From assembly GCA_032191485.1 (NCBI GenBank), contig JAVDOI010000007.1:10166642-10230641 (forward strand): DNA of 64,000 nt, given 5' to 3'. Of the stretch, positions 58,264-64,000 are shown in pieces. The number at the start of each line of letters is the position of its first letter. Position 1 is the stretch's first letter. Both the position numbers and the translations under genes were made by a program. Source of the stretch: Leptoclinus maculatus. Taxonomy: Eukaryota > Chordata > Actinopteri > Perciformes > Stichaeidae. The notes below the pieces were generated by a model, which ran no database searches, was not told the DNA's origin, and saw only the letters and a program-made list of their open reading frames with translations.

Positions 58264-60489
58264 TTTTCTTCAAAATGAAATAATACAAGCAGTAAAATAC
58301 AAAGTGAGTCATGAACCAACCTCAATTCTGTCAATGCCCACACTTGTATTGTTGCTTGTGATGACTTCATTAAAGTAAATAAATGTAACATTGATTCAGT
58401 TCAATTGTGCTGAAAAAATTTCAAATTGTTAATGTCTTCGTTACATAAATAAATACTATAAAAGTACTTCATGCGTGTGACCAGGCAGAATTTAGAGTTT
58501 TGAATTAAGAGTAATTCATGCTGTCCGTAAAGTAAACATGATCCTTAAATGCATTACATTGTGATACAGGCCAAAATCCATACTAATTCCATGCATAAAA
58601 ACACAAAAATCTAACCAACGCCGCAGTTATATCACTTCAGTTATCTCAGTTAGCCAAATCAAGTGAACATCTTTGTCCAAGCTGTGTAGGTGTGTTGTTG
58701 GGCCCAGCAAACAAGTCCTAACAGTACTACCAGCATGGACATTGCAAACAACGCAAAAGTTCTGACAGAGCTAACTGTGTTTTTCCTGTGGGGGGAACCA
58801 GAGGGTGGGTGCCATGCTTCCAAGACGAAAACAGGGGGGGGTTGGGATGGCGTAATCAGCGGAAACCACCGTTTGAGTGCACTGCCAGTGGGGCACAACA
58901 GACACACTCACATGCACTAGAATGCCATGTAAACAAAGCACAGAGAAGCTTGGATTTCAACACACTCAGAGAGGGAGAGCAACTTCATTCTCTGCACAGC
59001 CTTTATTCCACTATATTTTAATAGTTTTTTGCTGCTATATTATTTCTCTGAATTTTGATTTAGCACCTTTGATGCAACAAACAAGACATATTATGTCTGT
59101 GGTGGCTCTGAAAGAGGGAATGTTGTACCAAAAAGACTAACCTATGATGTAATCACTTGAATTGAGACTGACTGGCATTGCAGGCATGGTAGTTAGTATT
59201 GTAATTAAATGGACTTGAAAAAATCTGAGCCAAAAATTCCTCACCATGTAGAAACTTCTGTGCTGAAGTGATGGGTTGGGAAATTTCCCTCCACTCAAAT
59301 TATCACAAAATTCTGATACTAACACACTGAGACTTGGCTTTGCCAAGTCAGATATTTACATGACACAGAGGCCTGTGGTCCTCTTCGACTCTCTGTCTGC
59401 ATCATCTGTCTCTATTTATTTACATTTGCACTAATGAGGCTCTTTGCCTATTTATGTGTGCCTAACCTCCTGGCTAGCATTTCCATGGCAGGACATTACT
59501 CAGTTTGATTGTTATTTTCCTTCACTCAAAAAAGGTTGTAGAACTTGTGTTGTATGAAGTTGTGTGTATGCTTTGTTGAGGTGCATACTTTTATTGCATT
59601 GCCTTTGCCTTAGCTCAATAGTTGTAAAGGACATTTACATTTCTGAAATGTAAGCTAAATATACTGTCGCTCTTTCCCAGAAAATGTGGAGAAGGATAAA
59701 TACTAAGAACAAGTTTTTTTCAAGATCAAATTCTAGATTTATTGTCATCAAGCTGTGAGTTGTAAAACTGCCTAAAGCAAACAATTTTCCATTGCTCTCC
59801 TTTCCTTAAAACTGGGTGGAGGTGTAAACGCGAGTGCACTTGCAATTTTTGCAAGTTGGATGACCAAAGCCAGAAATTGTCTTATCTTCGACTTTATATT
59901 ACATATTTTGATTATGAATGTGACAAGATTGCCATCTGCCATATTTGAGTATGTTCACATGCACACAGTTATGCTGCAAAAGTGAGAATAGTCAATCGCT
60001 TTCATGATTGAATTAACCTCTATATTACTCCTGCTTACAAGAAAGAAAATATTGCTGCCCTAGGGAATGGTGTTTGAGATTTTACTTTAAGAAAGAAATG
60101 TATTCAGCTCTTTGACAGAGCTCAGGACAATTCCCCATACCCTCCCCCCTGATGATTCGGTGTGTGAATTTGAAATCTCAGTGTTACAGGTTAACCATTG
60201 TGATCGGCAGAAAACCAGAGACAGTTGTGCGCCTATTTTGTTAAATCTCTGTTCTGTATCCAAAAATTTGACTAATTAATTAAAGGTACCCATGCATAAT
60301 AGTGCATCCTTCAAATTAGAAACTGCAGTTGGAACGCACATGTTAATCCTGCTGCTATATGATGACAGATATTTAATCAACTGAAAGAGAACAACCTCAT
60401 GCATCATATTAGAAGCAACCATTAATCTGAGCCAGCACAGATTCTGCCCGAAAGAGGCAGTCAACGGTTCCAATTCCACTTTTTGTTAA
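58264..60489. other. unannotated non-coding sequence
   Basis: No gene, RNA or repeat terminus recognised. Overlapping frames near 58660-59140 on both strands have no domain. A run of G (58831-58839) lies in a CCAAGACG..GGGGTTGGG context. Confidence 0.45.
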
Positions 60490-60717
60490 ATTTCCACTTG
60501 CTGCTAGCTGAAACAAAATCCAGTTTTAGTAGCCCTAGCTCTAGAAATGGGAAACAAACAAAGTGGCTTCCCAATCAGCAACAGTCATGCTTGTTCACAG
60601 GACGAAAAGACAGGCAGTGGGAGCGGGAGGGACGGTACATCTGGAGGGGCGTATTTGCTTTGATGTTGAGTTCAAATAGCAACAATCTTTCTCCAGAATT
60701 GCTGACTCCACCTTTAA
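60490..60717 (-). repeat. fragment of a TTAA-type teleost repeat ending CACCTTTAA
   Basis: The right end, CAGAATTGCTGACTCCACCT followed by TTAA (60714-60717), read on the minus strand is TTAAAGGTGGAGTCAGC. I know this terminus from common fish repeats whose ends pair as TTAAAGGTGG..GTGATTC. The opposite end is not recognisable; TTAAAGGTACC at 60280-60290 shares only the first bases. Probably truncated on the left. Confidence 0.4.
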
Positions 60718-60741
60718 CTGCCTGAAGTGGGGTGATGTTCA

Positions 60742-60776
60742 TGTGTATGTGTGTGTGTGTGCTTCTGTGTGTGTGG
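60742..60776. repeat. (TG)n microsatellite, interrupted
   Basis: TG units interrupted by TA and by CTTC; the tract runs ATGTGTATGTGTGTGTGTG then CTTCTGTGTGTGTGG. Confidence 0.85.
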
Positions 60777-61177
60777 CAAAAAGACACAGAAGTTGCTTTG
60801 CGTTCTTGCAATTAGGTGGTCTCAATGGTTGGACACCAAGGAGGAGATGCAGCATTAGTGCAAAAAATGCACGTCCACAAATGGAAATGGCATCACAACT
60901 GTATTACCACCCTTGCTGGCTTTGCAAAAATAGGGGCTTGAATGTACAGCAATTGCAGGCTTCTGTGCACATTTTAGTAATCTAAGCAACGCACAAGTCT
61001 ATATAGTTGGAGTGTCTATGATGTAGATTACTCCCAATCCCCATATATAATAGCAAGCATCAAGGAAATAAGAAGGGTTTTCATTTCACTCAGGTATGAA
61101 AGTAAAATGCTTAAACCAAAATATCACTCAGTGAGCTGTTTGTGAGCGGTCTGGATTAGGTGTATTCTTGTCTTCAG

Positions 61178-61249
61178 CAAGGACAGATACTCTCAAAGCA
61201 ACAGATTCCAGATCTGTTGTGCCAACAGTGACTGTCTACAACTACAAAA
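61178..61249 (+). CDS. candidate 72-bp internal exon, product unknown
   Basis: A pyrimidine-rich acceptor TGTATTCTTGTCTTCAG ends at 61177 and a strong donor GTAAGT begins at 61250, enclosing 72 bp, a multiple of three. One frame, with two bases entering from the acceptor side, is fully open and reads RTDTLKATDS then RSVVPTVTVYNYK. That mix of small polar and beta-strand-like residues is unlike the hydrophobic noise frames elsewhere. A second frame is also open and the third is closed by TGA. If read without splicing, the same frame stays open to 61356. I do not recognise the protein. It could be an exon, perhaps alternative, of a gene with very long introns, or a chance combination of splice words. 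Confidence 0.3.
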
Positions 61250-63440
61250 GTAAGTTTGGTGCCAAGGTCTCGCTGGTGCACGGCGGCTATCAGATATACA
61301 TTTCTATTCAAATCTTATATTTTGTTGGATTAGTTGTTAGGCAAGCAGGAAAGTGAGCCCGGTCTTTAAGTTTTATTTACGTCTTTTTTTCATCCTCTCC
61401 TGTGTCAGTACCTAATACACTTCACTGCAGGTGACAGTTAAAGAATTGTAGATTAAATATTTGTCTTTGGAGAGGGAGGCCACACATATGGTCCACTAAA
61501 ATCAATTCAAGTTTATCAAGGTAAGACAATGACTTAAAGCCAACAAGACACTCGGAGAGCACACTAAGGACAGAATGTTAATGGGTCGATTATGGCTGAG
61601 CTTTTATCTGCCTAAATGTCGGGAGGTTTGACCGCCTAATGACCACTTGTGCTTAGCAACAATCAACTCAATACACAAGCCCTTGGGGTGTGGGTTTGTG
61701 GACTTCATATTTGTTTGTGTGTGCTTGCGTGTTTCAATGGACAAACGCAAGAATAAAAGCCGTTCTTTAATCTAACAACATGCAGGATGGATGGGCAGGG
61801 AAAACACTTGTGATAGCAGGATGGGTATCTCATGAATTTTCAACATGGCACCTCTCTCCCAGTGTCTCTAACCTCATGTAAAGGCTCTTTCATCACATAT
61901 GTCAACCTCACCTACTGATAAACAAAAGAGTATATGCAACTTTCTTCTTGCATTAAATCATTTTATGTCAGCTGGCTGCCATACGTGGTGAAAGACGCTG
62001 AGTGTTCGTTTTAGATATGTCTGTTTCAGGAAGAAGTGAGTTTTTATGAGCCACTGAATAACCCTTTAACATAATAAGAATCTCTGGAGAAAATGAATAA
62101 ACACGTTGACACTGGTGGCAGGGTGTTAAACTCAAAGCAGGATAGAGTAGCCACAGTTACAGCATTTCTGTTCTAAAAGGGAGGCAAAAAAAATAAAAAA
62201 TGCAGCTGCATTTCAATTTGATTTACTTGTTACCTTAGTGAATTCTGTGGAAGTCATCAGAGGACTGTTCTCACGGAAGCATGAATGAAATCAACAATGA
62301 GCGAGTGCAGAACATCCTCACTCATTACACTAGCAACTGACATTCAGAGGTAGTAGAACCGGTGCATCATCTCCCACCTGGGGAAGTGTATCACAGCGGT
62401 AAACTCTCCTACTTGAGTTTTGAGCTTAACAACAACAACTGGGTGAACAATCTCGAACCTGACTGCTGTTTCTAAGGTTGTTAGAAAGAAAGCTGGTTGA
62501 TGTTATTTGGAGTCAAGGTCATGACTGTGCAATATTTATATGCATGTTGGATTATATCAACGAAAAAGAGAGAGAGGGAGAATTAGATGCAGTGTTTCCA
62601 TTGTGTCTGCAAAACACCATCATCATGTGAAAAATGAATAAAACATACAGTAGGAAATTGGGTAAATGAATATTCATGTCCTGGATCGCTCTAACAAATG
62701 CAGTGAGTCTTAAATGTCTTTTCATCGTCTACAGCCGTGCATTCAGTTTTCTTTGTATGCTAACTGCATTTGCCTGATTGCCTTTTCTGTTTGTGAATGG
62801 TTTGTTTGGAGAAAGGCCCTGGCATGAGGTATAAGGCATCACTTAATCCTCAGGCAACAAGAACGAAAGGATAAGAAACAATGTGAAGGCATGGCAGAAT
62901 AGGCATGCAATGATGCTTCTCAATGGTGAACATAGCGGCATTCTCTGGCACAGCATGCTGAATGAATTTTCCGGTTATACTGTATGCCTCAGTTACTGCC
63001 AAAAGCCAACCGACTGAATTGACAGAATGTGTCATTTAAATGTGACCTTCATTGAAGATGCTATTCTGGGCAGATACAGACCTTGTTTGGCTGAATGTGG
63101 GTGCATTCAGGGGCAGAACAAGATAAAGAATGTGACTTTTCTTTTTGTTGTTCTATTACATTTGAATTTGTGTCTGAATTCAAATAGAGGGCATCCATGT
63201 AAGCACAGCAAGCAACCCAAAAAAAAAAAAAAAGAGTCCAGTCATTTTCTCCACACAAATGAGTGGTAAAGCTGTACTTTTGAGTGATTGCCCAGCTATA
63301 ATCACATGTCTATCCTGTTGTATGTTTTGCATGTTACTACAGAACCACTGGAGCAGTAACCTTCAGTTTCACTTTTATTTTTCTACTATCGTGTATTTTG
63401 TATAAACCTCAAAAAAACATTGGTACCACTCTCTAATAAG

Positions 63441-63640
63441 GCATCTTTCAAAATGGCTTCATAAGATGTGACTTATAGCTTTATTAATGCTTAACAAATC
63501 AGTTTTGGGTTGCCAGGTTGTGTGGCTGGTGTGTATCAGACATTGCCATGTTGAGAGCCATTAAGATGCCAGACACATGATCCCTGTCTTGTACATAGCC
63601 CCTTTAACAAAGGGGCTTACTGGCATTTATAACTGCATTA
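63441..63640. repeat. teleost repeat of 'CACTTTACAATAAGG..TTCATAA' type, decayed
   Basis: GGTACCACTCTCTAATAAGG, CATC, AAATGGCTTCATAAG and TATAGCTTTATTAATGC, then TTTATAACTGCATTATTACC resemble a fish repeat of the form GGTAACACTTTACAATAAGG..ATTCATAA..TTATTAATG. Boundaries are approximate and divergence is high. Confidence 0.4.
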
Positions 63641-63679
63641 TTACCAAATGCAATGATAAACACCAGTCAAAGGTTGCAG

Positions 63680-63920
63680 GGGTTACCTCTGCCAATGATG
63701 TTTTCAGTTCAGTTAGATTTTTTTGTCAACAGGATAATGGAAAAACTGATGGCCCAATTTTTATGAAACTTGAGGGTGAAGCATGGGCGAAGGAGGAACC
63801 CATTACATTTTGAAGCAGATCAGAATCACGGGGCAGATGAACAAATCATTTTTCACTTTCATTAACATTGCAAGATGGGGCATTTGGTCTTGACAGAGGT
63901 CCGTGCTCGCCCTTTTAGTT
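63680..63920 (+). repeat. widespread vertebrate/teleost repeat 'ACCGATTTCCATGAAACTTGG..CATTGCGAGATAGGGC'
   Basis: GGTTACCTCTGCCAATGATG, TTTTTTTGTCAACAGGATAA, CCCAATTTTTATGAAACTTG, AGG.TGAAGCATGGGCGAAG, GAGGAACCCATTACATTTTG, GCAGATCAGAATCACGGGGC, TTTTTCACTTTCATTAACAT and TGCAAGATGGGGCATTTG follow in order a repeat I recognise from fish genomes (..GGTTATGTTTTCA..TTTCCATGAAACTTGGTGG..GGAAGAACCCATTAAATTTTGG..CACTTTCTTTAACATTGCGAGATAGGGC). A degraded, internally deleted copy; the family name is not known to me. Confidence 0.65.
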
Positions 63921-63974
63921 TTTTTTATTTAAAAGCACTTTTTCATTAAGTGTATTCTTTATTATGTCTGAACC

Positions 63975-64000
63975 CTTTATCAGAATCAAAATCACTTTAC
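63975..64000 (+). repeat. start of an ATCAGAATCA-type repeat, cut by the window edge
   Basis: The final bases TATCAGAATCAAAATCACTT resemble the beginning of a common fish repeat (ATCAGAATCAGAA.TACTTTATT). Too short to be certain. Confidence 0.3.

Larger units (their letters stand above)
60718..63440. other. non-coding sequence with one candidate exon
   Basis: Contains a TG microsatellite at 60742-60776 and the candidate exon at 61178-61249 (separate entry). Blocks 61750-62100 and 62540-62720 are repeat-free and CNE-like. No other gene feature. Confidence 0.4.

Noticed and set aside
58690..59140. Several overlapping frames of 76-87 codons on both strands
   Set aside because: Frames overlap in different phases, have no domain and no splice sites; noise in a slightly GC-richer block.
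60280..60717. Full TTAA-flanked element between TTAAAGGTACC and CACCTTTAA
   Set aside because: The two ends share only AGGT; the left junction is probably coincidence, so only the right part is kept as a fragment.

Overview
The window reads as teleost fish nuclear DNA and, as far as I can see, holds no complete protein-coding gene. The sequence is AT-rich. The longest open frames are about 200 codons, and the only ones that resemble known proteins are decayed transposon proteins. CA/TG microsatellites are frequent, and nearly every recognisable landmark is an interspersed repeat of a kind common in ray-finned fishes. It is best read as a large intergenic region or long intron, and I cannot name the flanking gene. 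No rRNA, tRNA, CRISPR array, phage, plasmid or viral gene was seen.

Layout. 0-5.6 kb: unique sequence, a short palindromic repeat remnant (946-963), a telomere-like CCTAACC-type repeat fragment (~1.87 kb), an old SINE/LINE-tail-like repeat (~4.4 kb) and candidate regulatory sequence. 5.63-8.55 kb: one ~2.9 kb composite repeat that starts GGGCCCGAGC and ends with a GCTGC-TT-GCAGC hairpin, with ~469-bp internal repeats. 9.5-18.6 kb: a cluster of decayed elements. These are a hAT fragment with a C-terminal dimerisation domain, a retroposon tail, a complete 880-bp hAT derivative, a complete 1,077-bp hAT derivative with perfect 8-bp target duplications and a relict DEST motif, and a LINE 3' end. 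18.6-29.2 kb: mostly unannotatable, with a few old repeats. 29.26-30.33 kb: a 5'-truncated L2-like LINE on the minus strand, with a frameshifted reverse transcriptase containing YADD. 30.3-44.3 kb: mostly unique, with a 21-bp minisatellite, a second telomere-like repeat, a near-perfect 22-bp-arm palindrome and a CA-rich tract. 44.34-49.70 kb: two ~1.05 kb copies of one TTA/TAA-flanked DNA transposon in opposite orientation, 3.26 kb apart. 49.7-64 kb: a possible 5'-UTR-like segment (51.3-51.8 kb), a transposon with degraded inverted ends (52.56-53.15 kb), a TTAA-flanked element (57.57-58.26 kb), a candidate 72-bp exon (61,178-61,249) and old repeats at the right edge.

Nothing here forms a pathway. 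The content is a record of several DNA-transposon lineages (three hAT types, a Harbinger-like pair, a TTAA-type element and a possible Helentron-like element) plus L2-like LINEs. The items most worth following up are the inverted transposon pair with its copy-specific indels, the 2.9-kb composite element, the 72-bp candidate exon and the 39.8-kb palindrome.
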